Notes under the pieces: generated by a model
Database searches by the model: none
The model's input: only the letters and a program-made list of their open reading frames with translations
Told to the model about the DNA's origin: nothing
In this document: piece after piece, positions 12,812 through 26,000 of the stretch
How the letters are laid out: every line of letters starts with the position of its first letter
Numbering within the stretch: the first letter of the stretch is position 1
Origin: Steromphala cineraria
Taxonomy: Eukaryota > Mollusca > Gastropoda > Trochida > Trochidae
Assembly (NCBI GenBank): GCA_916613615.1
Contig: OU744720.1
Location: 68,960,471 to 69,024,470 of the forward strand
DNA: 64,000 nt
Direction of reading: 5' to 3'
Position numbers and translations under genes: made by a program

Positions 12812-15689
12812 TATATATCCCTGATGATTATTATGTTGTGAAACCATTAGGAAGTGAACTTGTATGAAGACGAATCTTCATTTCCCATATCAAGCTTCAT
12901 GATTTGTAATAATTAATTACTGTACTACATGCCTGTAGTGACTACAAGATGTCGACATTTTCAAGATCATCCATGTATGTTCAGACACGTTATCTCATCT
13001 TTTTATAAACCTTAGACAGGAAAGTGTGAACATTCAAACACTTGGCATTATCACATTAGAATGTCGATGTATATTTCATAAAAAAGACCTATGAATAGCT
13101 CATATGTATGTTAATAAACATACCTTATCTAATCATCCTCCTTCAAGAAATGGTTAACATTACACAGAAGTAAGACACCTCTTTCAATCGCGTGTAGATT
13201 GTTTAGTTCTAAGTGAACTATCGTGCTAAAAGTAATCTAATAAACAGACTTCTGTACTCCCAAACATACTTTATTCTTATAATTTCGAAGGAGAATGCTT
13301 TATTCAGATGGAAGATTCATCAAAATGTCAAAACATGAGGGCACTGATTTACTGATGTTGAAAAATTAATACAATCTGAATCTGTGAAAGTTATATATTG
13401 TCTTGAAACACAAATACTTACACGGCCCATTGACAAAACCGACCTCGCCCACAACAGATTTTTTAATGTCAATCTTCCTTAATAATAATATAATGCTATT
13501 ATAAAATAGTAGAAGCTAGATTCCATATTCATCTCGGATAGAGGGCATGTGATGTTGTAGGGTTACCAAAAGCAATGTATGGTCACAAATGACACATTGT
13601 TTTCTTTAAATTTGCATATTTTGTTATGAGAATGCAATTTGTTGTAAACATATGTTTAGATTCATGAAGGCTATATCGTACATGGTTTCAAGCTTCATAT
13701 TTTAACAAACACATGGAAGTTAAATAATACTGTATTGTCATTTGTAAACTTGTTATACATACATTGTACATACATTACCTATTTTGTAATGGAAGGAGAA
13801 TGTTGAATAGTCAAATCATGCCTTGTAGTTATACTTAATGAATATTAGTAAAGGTATCTTTTTTTACTTTAAACAAGTAAAGACAGAAAACCCTTAATAC
13901 AAAACAAGCTAATTACAAATAACTGAGAAGTTACATTTGGATTTCTTAAATCATTTACTTTTTTGAAATGACGAATTTATATCAGCACATTTTAAGAGTA
14001 TCCCTTATTTGTTTATCTTCTCAGAAACTCTCACCTATAAAGTTGTCATCTGCTAAATTAAACTGCGGCGACAAAAACGAATATGAAGATATAATTATTA
14101 CAAATAATACTTATGTGCTAGCACTATTGTCAATTTACATGAACCTAGTAAACTCCACTGACTATTTTTGCTAATCAATGTGATACAAAATGAGACAATG
14201 CTAAAAACAAGTTTTTTGTTACATTATTCTAAATACTGATTAATGTATTGACTTATCAGTACAGATAGCAACCCACTCTTTTTTAGAGTCTCATGACGTA
14301 AATGAAATCCATTCATGACAAGACAAATATTTATCTCTTTTTATGGACTACTAATATATTTAACATGTATGACAACATTCATATTTTTTAAACCGAAACT
14401 GAAGCACTTGATATATGCATATGTGTAAGTGCGAGAAAAACACTACAAATATATGTATTTGGTTTCATGTACCGAAAAGTTTATGGGTATACTCAAAATA
14501 GTTTGTTCTTACTCTTTAAAAATCCATAAAAAGACTAATTGTTTATTTCCTTTTTAATTTAAAACATCACTAGGTTAGTTCTTTACTGATGCTCAATTTT
14601 AAGGGTATGTTTCCTTTAACTCTGCGAGAGAGCGACTGTGTCATTAAAGGAAATGATATGTAAATTACAGGGCTTTCTTCCAGAACACGACAAACCTTGA
14701 GGGATTAAAGGAAATCATTTTTGAGATATGCCAGGTTTTCGTGGTCTGACAGTAAATAAGTATCCATAATTATTATATGTTCAAGAATATGAAATGTAAA
14801 AGCCTATGATAGTGTGACCCTCTTCACTTCCAATTTCATCTAAGTGATGCGCATACAGTAAGTATAAGGGTATAATATACAATGTACATACATGTAACCT
14901 TAACAATATGGTTTCTTTCACATATCGTTATAATCCATTATTGTTGAGCTTAAGGCGAGCAAAGATTACTGACAATCAAAATTATAATCTGAAAAGTTTG
15001 ATAATGTCAATCTTTGCCATATGTCTCTTTGGCATTATTTATTTCGATATGATGCTGTGATAATTCGTAAATCTAGTTTAAATCAAATATCTAAAAATTG
15101 ACGATAAACAAAAATAAACCAGTGTATACAGTTTAGCAATCAGAATCATGAGCTCGAGTCAACAGTCATTCCAAAACAGAACGACCTGTGAAGGAGCTTG
15201 TTACTAAGTGGTGTTAAACTGTTATTGCGTCATTAAAAAGTGCATTTGTCATCAGCTTCTCAAAAACATGCACTAAATTATATTTTTTAAAGATTCCTTT
15301 GCCAAAATTTGGCTCATGTCAATCTATCTATAGTTTACCGGTAATAAACAATCACATCATCGGTATTTGCTATCTCTTAAAATCTTGCTGATGCCGGGAT
15401 AAACTGTAATTGTTTAAGACTTGGGAATACCCTTTCCAATGGTGATAATCTTTAAAATTCACCCAGCAATCTATATACAAGCACTTTTATCCAGGGCCGT
15501 CCATAACAATTAAAGATACATATATAGATGTGTACACTTTGCACGGATGTATGACAAAAGATATAGAAAAAGAAAACGAAACTGATTAAGATAGGCCACT
15601 ATATTTATATCGATAAATTGGTTGTTGATTTCCATATTAATATCTTACATCGACTTCCATGAACTTCATGAGGCTCTCGAGAATGTGAC

Positions 15690-16650
15690 GTCCCAGGAAC
15701 CAGATACATTCTTTACGCTCAACGTCTCTTTCAAACATCTAAGCTCCTCATCAAGCCCGGTCTGTATAAAAGATAAAATGCTCATTAAATCTACTTCTTC
15801 TAACTAAATGAAATACACAGATGTTGTTTTGGCAAGTTTACATTTAATAACACTGCCGCTATACCACTATTTAAGCTGTATGTATCAGGTGTCAGTATTT
15901 GGATACAAATTTGTTCAAATCACAGGCAATGCTTAAATACATGCCTAGGGTTAATCAAATAATGAATGAAATTACTGATTTACTGACAAGAAATTGTATG
16001 AGTGTGTTCTTGCATATTATGTTTTTCTATATAATATTTTAGGAAATGATAGGCATTATTTAAAAAAAACAGAATTTCTTATTCACATATGTGGCAGTGT
16101 ACCTTTCGCTATTGAAACCAATTGTAAGATACATTGTCACAACTGAGCCTTTGTGTAAATCTTTTTCGATATCCTTCAGTAGTCATTTTGTCGAGTTATC
16201 TATTACTTCGGTGAGATGTTAAATGTCATGTTATATTTCTTTCCATTTGATAGGGAAAGAATGTGCATGAAACTTTGCACAATTTTTCTTCATGAGAAAA
16301 ATCCCCTTTGGTAAAAAAGAAACGCATTTCCAAAACCTGTGAAATGCTTACAATCATAGAAATGTTTTTGCAATAAATCTTATTTTAAAATAAGAACATA
16401 CAGCGCGTGCTTGTTTCATAAATTGTCAGTTTAATATCTAATATGTTCCTAAAACAATAATTCATTTGTGCTTTACAGTGGATCAGACATACCAAACATA
16501 CCAATGCCTCCACGTGAGACGCATTTAATTGCACACTTTACCTGTGAAAACCATATCAGCTTATGGGGATATTGATTTAGGGAGAGGGAATCTCCTCTAA
16601 GATGTAGTAGCTATTTTATAATTGGGGTCTAAAGATAGAGCAGTTTTTCT
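15690..16650 (+). repeat. Diverged duplication E, copy 1
   Basis: This segment aligns in direct orientation with 22168-23090, about 6.45 kb away. Shared stretches include GTCTGTATAAAAGATAA with the following ~130 bp, and TTTAATTGCACACTTTACCTG with the following ~110 bp. The middle is poorly alignable and the copies are clearly more diverged than blocks A-C, so this is an older event. No coding frame is shared. Confidence 0.7.
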
Positions 16651-17544
16651 TGTATCAACATTGCAAACATGCTTGCTACGACATGTATTGTTTATATGTT
16701 TGAAAATAAATACCACGGTAGCTCTTACATTATTATAATATAAAACCGATGTTATGATCACATTCTTTAACGATGAACCAATTCTAATAAATTTCATATT
16801 TAATAGTGAAATAAATATCTTAGCAATTATCATAATTGGAATTTACCGTCGTTTTTTTTCTGGATAACATTACAATTTTCATTGGTAATTTTGGAGGAGG
16901 TAATACTAGAATTTTTTACCATGAAACCATTCCTAACATAACAATATATGATCAATCTAATCGATAATGTAAATTAAAATTCATGTGAATTGCTACATGT
17001 AACTGTAGTGTTGATACATAAGTTATTAAAAATAGTATGACCGAAGATCTGTTCAAATTTTATTTACCTTCTGTCCTGATGTGGAACATTGCATGAGAAC
17101 GGTATTGGTTTTGTTGACGTCATAAATAGTTATTGTCTTTGTGAACTAATTTATGTCCAAAATCTGTACAATATATATTGTCCTACAAAAAGGTTTCTGT
17201 ACTTTTTGGTTGTTTGTCGACGTTATTATATTTCTGTTCTGATATCATGTAATTTCATTTCATTTAGATTTCATAACTATCATTTACAGTATCATGATTG
17301 GTCATTTTTCTCTTAGCCATACATTTCATGAAATTCTGTCGAAAACTTTTACAATATCTGACGATAATACTTTTTGTGAGATCTCTATCATTTTAAGGTG
17401 CTGGTCAACGGTTCCCTCTCTGTTTGATATCAGGTTGATTTCATTTTCATTCCATCTGTATCATTTATAAGAGGCACAGCGATTATGAGAAGGTGCACGA
17501 AATATTGCACTTGCTGTACATTGTTGTGTGAGAGATAACCTGCA

Positions 17545-17913
17545 TTGCTGCTAAACCGCACACGAGCCAACATCAAAGGAAATGTTACCTTTGATAAGAA
17601 ACATCAGTCTGGAATAACATATTGTGCCCGATGTAGAAAAGCCAGAAATGCATTCATTACAAAGGAGGATCTATGTAATCTAACATTGCACCTGAGTTTA
17701 AACACGGTACATAACCTACAATATTATGAAATGACTCAAATGCGGACTGATTTAGAAACATGTTGTTTTTACAAGAGCACATTCGAAATGCTAGAAGGTG
17801 TTAATCCAGAAATATGTTACCTGTTTGCAGGAATCAGTAGAGTATTAAGCAAGCAGTGCAATAACGTATGTGGTGGAAAGTATCGTGTTTCTGTTGATAA
17901 CAAGGGTAGCTGA
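17545..17913 (+). CDS. Possible exon or gene remnant, 122 codons, unrecognised
   Basis: This frame stays open for 122 codons with fairly ordinary codon use and a cysteine-rich content (YCARC near residue 27, TCC near 72, KQCNNVC near 104). It lacks an ATG at its 5' end, starting from a TTG after a stop, so it would need an upstream exon. A GTAGCT after AACAAG near the 3' end (about 17905) could be a splice donor, but no convincing acceptor was identified. I do not recognise the protein. It lies in the 2.76 kb segment absent from copy 2, so no paralogue is available to test conservation. It may equally be a chance open frame. Confidence 0.22.
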   Translation: MLLNRTRANIKGNVTFDKKHQSGITYCARCRKARNAFITKEDLCNLTLHLSLNTVHNLQYYEMTQMRTDLETCCFYKSTFEMLEGVNPEICYLFAGISRVLSKQCNNVCGGKYRVSVDNKGS

Positions 17914-18048
17914 CTTTCAATCCCCGAAAAAAAGAATTTTTAGAACATGATGAAAACGTTTTGAACATATAGATGTTTCTTCAAAAGAGTTGTTAATGAT
18001 CGTTGTTTTCCCAAAATGTTGAGCATGATCGTTTGTATCATATAACCA

Positions 18049-20292
18049 TTATCCTAACTTAATTATAGTTCCTAAAGATAAGTGCACGTTATACGTAAAC
18101 CATATTAAGAAAACGTTAAAAAGCAATGATGTTAAATATGATGCAGTTAACAGCATTGCCTTTTGAAACATGAACTATAGTCTAGAATGTGCATAAATTT
18201 TCCTACACAGTGTGAACCACTTTGAAACACAGTGACCTGGAAAAACAAATAATTTAGCTTTTTATGCTAATGATGGCACCCGTTGTCAAATATCGCAGTA
18301 ACAAACGTTATCACCTTCACAAATTATCGATGTTAAGTTTACGGATACCGTAACCGGACTGGCGTAACAACGACGAAACTGCAGCTTTTCAAGAATGTAG
18401 TTAGAGTACTTCCCCTATTGTAGCTATCTTGACATGTGGTTCATGCACACAGTGTGTATTAGAACACCATGAAGAAACTCAAGTGTTTAAACCCTATTTC
18501 GGAGGCCTATTTCATTTTTCTATTTAATGAGCCCATTTCATAGGTGCATGCATTGGAAACCAGATACAAAATGTTAATAGATTTTACGAAACATGTCTAT
18601 TACTGTGAACAAGTATTACATGAAGGAATATTTAGACTTCTCACAACCACAACAGTTTGACCTTCACGTTTTGTACATTGTGAATCAATTATTCCGCTAA
18701 ATGTAGACTCAAACCCTTTTATTTTAAAAGGACATCATATGATAAAGAGATTATTAACCTCGTGTATTCATAAATATCATATGTTAGGATCAACTTATAA
18801 GAATTATGCTCGCCTAAGGCTCGCACGATACAAACTTTATTCCTCATATATGATAGCAATGATACCAAATAAAAGAATTGGTTAAAGATCTCTCATTTGC
18901 GGATGACTTAGGTAATCAGTGATTTACCAAAAATTACAAATTTATAAATTTGTATAAAAGATGATCATAATCAATTATGTGGCTCTATTTTCAAAGAATA
19001 TGCTCTGCATATTGTTATTGGCGTAATACCTGTAGAATATCTGTTTGAAACGTTTGGTATGTTATCTATCCCAAGGATCTCACAAACAAACCTGAACTGT
19101 GAAGAATGCCCTACAAACATTGGTATGCAAATAACTTTGCCAAAGTCTGCGTCAGAAGAGCAGCTTCCCATGCTAGATTATTCGCATGTTATTGTATCAT
19201 TTCAGCATTCCCTCCACCTGCTATTGTCAGTTTACATAATAATATGAGTCCTCCAATTACAGAAATATGCACCCGAAGACATCAAGTTGACGTATTCACA
19301 AATACAACACAACAATTGCTGAGTTGTTTATGTAAGTGAAACCATTCGTGTGTCAAGGACAAAAACGTACATGTTGTTCTTGAGTATTGTGATTTAGCTT
19401 TTGTTTGCAACAGTTGAAGTAGCAAATTGCTTAAAATTTGCAACCTATTTCGGAGGCCTATTCCATTTTTCAATGTTAATGTGCCCAAGTCATATGTACA
19501 TAAACAAATGTTTCCTCAACGTCTATAAAACATATACTCATAACACCTACATGTAAGGACAACACCTAAAGTTAGCTAGACTATAATCAGCAAGGTATTG
19601 AGTCCACATTTCGGCAAGCCTTCAACTCAGAAAGCAATTACCTTACCAGAAAACCAGACATGGTTTTTGCCAATGACATTTACAATAGAAATCTATCTAC
19701 ACTGTATGGTTTTGATAAAATCTCTACATTACTTTTCCCAACAACATCTATGCATGTCTTGTGTATCTGCCTTAACAATTTTGTGTATCAAAACCATTAC
19801 ATTCATATTAGTAATGTTCACTAACCTTTTACTATATAGAATGGTTATATGGTACAAGCAAAACCTCCAGCTGCATTTAATGTTCAAATGAAAAATAAAA
19901 AATATACATGTAAAGGTTGAACATTGCTATAATCTTTCCAAATGGATCCGGATTTAGTTGGGGTATTTGGTTAAAACAAAGCATTTTTGAATACATTCAA
20001 ATATGTTTACACTATCAAATGCTGAAATGATAACTTAAACTAGCCCGTGTAAGATTTCGATGTAACAACAATAAGCTAGCATAGAAATTAGATGTCATCC
20101 CAACAGAAGACAACTGTCTTCATTCTGTGTTTCAAATAATAAATCTCATAAAAAAAATTAAAAACATGAAATCCTGCTTTGTGACAAATACAGCCAACTC
20201 TGCTTCCCTGCTACCAGGTTATTTAACTTAATAACTAAGAAAAAAATTGGAAAGTGTCTCAGGAAAATATTCAAAAAAGTTTTCACTTTAAT
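18049..20292 (+). repeat. Duplication block C, copy 1
   Basis: This block aligns in direct orientation with 56069-58328, beginning at TTATCCTAACTTAATTATAG and ending at CACTTTAAT. Both copies keep open frames at 19059-19247 and 19106-19339 (57060-57248 and 57107-57340). In the second frame, however, five of the six nucleotide differences I counted change the amino acid, which argues against coding constraint. The block is therefore treated as non-coding. It differs from copy 2 only by small indels. Confidence 0.9.
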
Positions 20293-20682
20293 GTTATTGT
20301 AATAGGTATACACATGTGATGTTATGTTTTTACATTTATTATATACTCATGTAATATTATGATAGTAATACAAGGGTGCAATACGGAATACGTCTTCAAA
20401 TTGCGTATTGCACTCCAGAATCCGTAATGCATGCCTGCCGGTTCTTTTTTTTTAAGCTTCGGCAATTCTCGGAATTTTCCGTACGTAACAATCATTTTCC
20501 TAATTAGAACACCGGATTGGACGTATCTCAATGCATTGGTAACAAACCTACTTTTTGATATGATATTGAAAATAATATAGTGAGAAACTAGTGTTATCGT
20601 TATTAAATAAACTGCAAAACACTATAAAAAAAGAAATCCTAAACAAACCTCCGAGAACATCACCAGCGACACTTGGCCCTTA

Positions 20683-20730
20683 TGGCGTCATAGCCTACAA
20701 CGATTATGACGTCATTTCCATGGTGACGTC
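20683..20730. promoter_or_regulatory. Cluster of three CRE-like motifs
   Basis: A perfect palindromic CRE (TGACGTCA) lies at 20707-20714, flanked by GGCGTCA ending at 20690 and TGACGTC at 20724-20730. In animals this octamer binds CREB/ATF-type bZIP factors. Three in 48 bp of AT-rich DNA is notable, but no gene start is visible nearby, so a regulatory role is inference only. Confidence 0.3.
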
Positions 20731-21040
20731 GTTTGAAAGGATCCCGTCGCTCGGAATCCTGAACTTACGTTTATCATATTCAGAACTTTATAAATAGTAA
20801 CTAAGGATAAACTGTTATAACTGTATTTAGTTTTCACACTTGCGAAAATTGCCTCTTACGTTTAACTACGCATAGTAATGAGAAAATAAACAGATAATTG
20901 AGGTATCAAATCATCAGTCGAGCGTGTCATAGGTAATCGCCTTCTTTGCATTATGTATCAATGCGCAGTGCAACGTCTCGGATTATTTAAGCAATTCAAA
21001 ATTACTTTTAAAAAGGTTAAAAAGAAAGTATATAATAAAT

Positions 21041-21199
21041 ACAGAACGTCATACTTGTGCATTTGGGTCGTTTGTATTGAACTCGAAGATGTCATGGACG
21101 CGGAGAAACAACTCGTACTTCGAACTCATTGTTCCTCCGCGTCCATGACATTTACTCGTTCAATAAAAACGACCCAAATGCACACGTATGACATTCTGT
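21041..21199. repeat. 159-bp near-perfect inverted repeat (65-bp arms, 29-bp loop)
   Basis: The arm at 21041-21105 (starting ACAGAACGTCATAC) is the reverse complement of 21135-21199 with roughly six mismatches, separated by a 29-bp loop. Similarity continues a few bases outwards (ATAAAT-type text on both sides). A transcript would fold into a long hairpin. This could be a foldback MITE, a recent inverted duplication, or a precursor of small RNAs. No target duplication was identified, and no second copy was seen in this window. Confidence 0.85.
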
Positions 21200-22167
21200 A
21201 TATTTATGCTGTGTCTTGGAAACTTAATCATTCTGTCTGTCTAATGCTCAAATTACTTTCATACTCAAATTTCACATATAGAGACTATTTCATGGTTCTT
21301 GCCGAATATCATTTCTATCTCATCGAGTGGAGTGAGCCTTATATAACATTGTGTTTGGTTTTATCAGTTTGCATTTGTTTGTTAATTTGTGTAACTTTGG
21401 CAAGTCACTGTGACACATACAATGTATTTTTTTATATCAGAAAGCGAAAGGATCTGTAAAATTGTACATATTTTTACTGTGACAGTGACACATTAAACAA
21501 TAGATAACAACGATAATCCGAAAGTCAAATTCTGAGAATGACAAGGTTTTGTTAGAACTGTCATATATAACTAATTGATATTCGCCAGAAAATGAAAATA
21601 AGTAGCCTATGTCAAAGCGACACTTTTTGAAAAGAGTTTTGATTTGATTTGAATTTCAAATTGGTAATTTGTGTAGGCGGTGTTTCAAAACATGTTACAT
21701 GCAGGATAAAATTAACTTAAATGCATTCACTGATTCATCTCGAATAGTGTTAATTGAAGGCATACTGTATAGAGATTTTTACACCCCGTTTCCTCTGTAC
21801 ATTTGGTTAAAATATTTGATGATTTTTGATATAATCAGAAAAGTCAGAATTAGATTTACAGTACTGATTTTTTATAGTTGTAAATTTGATTGATTTGAAA
21901 ATCATAACGAGTTTTCAAATAAAAACAACACGGCCATTAAGTTTATCTCGATGACACTTCTTGTGTATTACAATGTGCATTTTATTACTATTTGGATTAG
22001 AGGCTTGCTTAGTTGTACTGCTCAAACTAACAAACCAAAAGACCAAAATGAATTCTAGTCGAGGGGGAAATATAACCTTATGGTGTAACAAAGTACCATT
22101 TAGAAATGTAATTTTTCACTGAACAAATGACCTTATAGACTCCGATAAACCCTCAATAGCATTACTT

Positions 22168-23090
22168 TACAGCAACCAGATACCTTGTGTAATGTCTACT
22201 TCTAACATCTAATCTCCTTCTCAAGTCTGGTCTGTATAAAAGATAACACGCTCATTATATCCTAATCTTGAGACTAGATGAAAAGCACAGATGCTGTTTT
22301 GGCAAGTGAGCTATTGACTACTGCTACTCCACTCGTTCAAGCTGTATGTTACAGGTGTTAGTATTAAAATTTAAGCTCTTGTTTGAATGCAAATCACTGC
22401 TAATAAACCTTGTAGGATGCTTCAAATGATGCAATCAAATTTTTACTATATATTTTAACCGTAAAAAAAGGTTTGTTCATGAGTCTGCTTTTACATCGAT
22501 TTTGCTTAAATTCCCAGCATTTAAGTCGAAGCAATTGAAATAGAATAACCTGTGGGTATATTGAGACAGACCAATGTGCTAATTTGTCTCACATATGTTC
22601 AGTGCCCATTTCGTTTAATGTATACTCTCCGATCAGTTGCAAAATTGTAACATTGTATTTTTTATAAGAACACTATATGAGATTGATGCCTTACTTGAAT
22701 TTATGCTTTAGAAAAAGATTTGTGACTGAGAAAACCATTCATTGAGATATCGAAGAATATCTGCTTATTTTGTGGAATGCTTGGTAGACAAATATTTTCC
22801 AAGATACAATTCACTGATAATTCTCAAGCATGATAAATAAAAAACAAACCTTGAGAGCTTTATTTTATTTTCCGCCATATGTTTGCTTCGATCCTCCTTA
22901 AAAGTGGATAGATATCAGGCGAGAAATTGGGAGCATGCCAAGTAACTCCCCGTGAGGTATATTTAATTGCACACTTTACCTGAGAAAGCCATATTGACTC
23001 ATAGGGATTTTGATTAAGGGAGGGGAATCTCCTCTGTGATGTGACATGTATTCTATAATTGGAGTCTAATGATAGGAAAGTTTCTTTATA
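22168..23090 (+). repeat. Diverged duplication E, copy 2
   Basis: This is the partner of 15690-16650 in the same orientation, with homology strongest at the two ends (about 22168-22370 and 22950-23090). No open frame of interest was found. Confidence 0.7.
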
Positions 23091-26000
23091 TCATTCTATT
23101 TTATCTCGAAAGTTTGGAAAGATAGTCTTACCATAGCAATAAACATTGCCTGTCAACCTAGATGTATTGTAGAAACTTTTTGAATTTTATTTCTACTTTA
23201 ATGATGACATTAATTGTATTTTATGTGTATATCTAAACATTACCGAATTACTTATTCTCATCGGTTGTGACAATGGATTTTCCTATTACAATCTATGTAC
23301 TATCTTATATAAGGAAAACAAATTTGAAAATAATTACGAAGCATTAACACATAACAATAAACTTGTAATGAATTAGATGAATATTCGGTTTTACCGAAAT
23401 GGTCTAAAGCATGGTTCTTGATACTTGCTATATGCTACATTAGATATTCATAGATATCAACATAGTATTTTTCAAGTGCAGGAACGTCTGTCGAGTAGGA
23501 GATCTAACACCTGTTGTTCTTGTTAACATTGGCAATTAACGTTATCCCTGGAACCAAATGGTGGGACATTTTTAACTACAATAAGGTGGTACCAACCCCA
23601 TAATGCAATATGTTTTGAGTGCAAAAGCCTATAGTTTTCTAGTTTTTCAAAGAATACGTTATGGTTTTTGCATTTCATATTGGTATGTAATTAGCAGCAA
23701 GAGCCTTTTTGGGCAATGGCAACTCAATGTCAGCAACTCAAATGTTAAATGCTGAGTTCGCAGTTACCAGCTACCGAAAAGTCACACAAATCACAGTTGT
23801 TAATCACATGAAGCTTCCTTGGTCATTTCATCACTAAATCGTTTATCAGGATTTTGCACTTTTAAGGTGTATTAGATGAGATGAATTCTTTTCTTCAAAC
23901 GAGAGATGGACCTATTGAACCTAGGCATGATCGCAGCTATTCTTTTTGTGCAGAATATTAACACTTTTGCTAAACCTCATAGGCCTAGAAAAACATGTAA
24001 CATGTACCTGAAACCGCTCGTGTCTGAAAGACTGAAAAGCAGTAGATAGTAGGGGAAAATCATGTAATCAAAACTGAAGCAGTATACTAGTTTCAAGTTA
24101 GTCCACACAGAGCTCAAGTAGTAGGGCCTTCAGAGAGCGTCGATGTGATAGATTGTTTTACGTATCTGTCTTTTCTTCAAAGGCTTGTAGTGCATACAGC
24201 TATCTTAAGGCTTATGAAAGCAAAAATATATGTACATAAAAATAGGAAACATAAAAAAGAGGTGTTCGTGCCATGCTAAGAAGATTATTTTATGTTGTTT
24301 AAACTTATCATATTTTACTTGATGAGTTAACGCAAACACTACTTTTAATCAGAGTAAGGATATTATTCAAATCATTTGTAAAATAAACTAATTTATGTTT
24401 GTTACATGGTAGATTATCACAAAAAGCAATACTTTAAAATAATAATAAAAAGTGTGATGATGTGACTTTTAATCAACAATCTTTGCACTTTCCAATTGTT
24501 TTGAAATATATTTTGTATGTATTTTAATTCATTAACATTTATAAACATGGACATCTTTGATGGAATGAGGACGTAAAATGCATTTGGTAACATGTGTTTT
24601 TAAAATGATATAATAAATGCAACTTCTGAAATTGAACTCACAAACATAAACAAAGTATTTTGCTAGTTACGTGCAGCATGATATTAAAACCTACAGAATA
24701 GTGCAGCGCATTATCGGTTAAATCTCGGTTCCTATAAACTCATTTACCTCGCTTACTCTATAAGATTAAATAATGACGTTAAGAAACATGTAAGAGCACT
24801 GACCAACCACGGTGTCATAGTTGCAATGGTCACAGTTTTATAAATTACATCAAGTTCAGAAAGTTATTTTTTTAATTTGCACAGAAAATAATTAGCATAA
24901 ATGAATACTGTTTGACACTGTCGAACTGTACATTTGTTTCCATGCTTAAAAGTGTAAACTTTGCATTCAGTTGAAAACGTGGATAACAAACAATACAAAT
25001 AAAACTCTGACAGATAAAGAATGATAGCAAAACAGGCAATTTCGATATTGCATAGGTTTATAAGCCAAGTATGGATGGACTACATGAATGTCTGCTCTTA
25101 GATATCACATGGAAGAGAGAACATTATAATCTACATGTTAATGTTTTAATATTTTCTGTTTACTTATTCATTTATTTACTTGTACATCGGTATATAAAAA
25201 AACAATTAAGCTTCAGTTCTATATTATCCTATTTTATTTTTTTCGCTGTCTGCTTTTTCTCTATTGCTACATTATATGCCCCATCATAAGATGTTTAATG
25301 AGGTGTTACCTAACCTGTTAAACACATACCACAGTCATAATGAACAAGTGTTCATATACCTTCTTTTCACTTCACAAGAATGGTGTCACGTACATAAACA
25401 ACTCAGTAATTGTCGTGTTGCATTTGCAAACATGTCAGCGTGATGTCTGCGGGTGCATACCTCTGTAATGGTAGGACTATTCTGATTATATAAACTGACA
25501 ATAACAGGTGGGGAGAGTCCTGAAATAATAAAGTAACGTTTGAGTTGTCTGGTATGTACGGCTCGTATCTGGCACTATGTTGGCACTACTATGCTATACT
25601 ATCTCTTCTAGTGCATTATCGTGTTGTCTGGTTGGTATTTAGACTATTACACAGACAGCTTAAACAAAATTAAGAAAAATCACAAAGATCCGTAATGTAA
25701 TAGTTTGAAAGGTTATATACACTGTCCTTAGCTGTACAGACGTTGCACCTAATACACGTGGTTACAACAATAGATCATTTTGAACATTATTGTACAAACC
25801 TTATGAGGATATTCCAGTTTTCCGTGAAGTATATGAAACAAATTTAAGCATATACATATTAAAATACGCATATAAACATATTCAAACACTGAAATAAAAC
25901 ATCAGAGCTATTCTGAGGAGGAATGTTACTGGAAATACAGATGAAGATCTACAGGGTGCTATTGGTTCTGCTTATACTAGCATGATATTTTAATATTGTT

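Larger units (their letters stand above)
5525..15289 (+). repeat. Duplication block B, copy 1
   Basis: This block aligns in direct orientation with 45387-55143 over nearly its whole length, with frequent small indels and substitutions. Homology starts at the ATAGTCTTATGATTTGCTGA-like string (5527/45387) and ends after TCAAAAACATG...TTATATTTTT (15289/55143). Copy-1-specific features are about 275 bp at 5622-5898 (absent from copy 2, with short matching text at the edges) and a Tc1-like element at 11305-12811. Copy-2-specific features are a MITE, an insertion of about 300 bp and a second Tc1-like element. No gene with a frame preserved in both copies was found, so the block is probably intergenic or intronic. 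Confidence 0.9.
15290..18048. other. Copy-1-only segment between blocks B1 and C1
   Basis: In copy 2 the sequence passes from block B (ending 55143) through a 0.9 kb tandem-repeat element straight to block C (from 56069). In copy 1 this 2.76 kb segment takes that place. It contains one member of an older duplication (15690-16650), a 15-nt match to the Tc1 terminal repeat (16313-16327) and a possible exon (17545-17913). No terminal repeats were found at its edges, so insertion here and deletion in copy 2 are both possible. Confidence 0.6.
20293..22167. other. Unique spacer right of block C1, with hairpins and CRE-like motifs
   Basis: The region has no recognised gene. It carries a small hairpin (20374-20385 with 20404-20416, GTGCAATACG/CGTATTGCAC), a cluster of CRE-like motifs (20683-20730) and a large hairpin (21041-21199), annotated separately. 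A 168-codon open frame at 20953-21459 runs through the large hairpin and is considered spurious. Confidence 0.5.

Noticed and set aside
19059..19339. Two overlapping frames retained in both copies of block C
   Set aside because: In the second frame five of six nucleotide differences are replacements, so there is no sign of coding constraint.
20953..21459. 168-codon plus-strand frame
   Set aside because: It runs through both arms of the 159-bp hairpin, has no recognisable motif and reads like translated AT-rich DNA.
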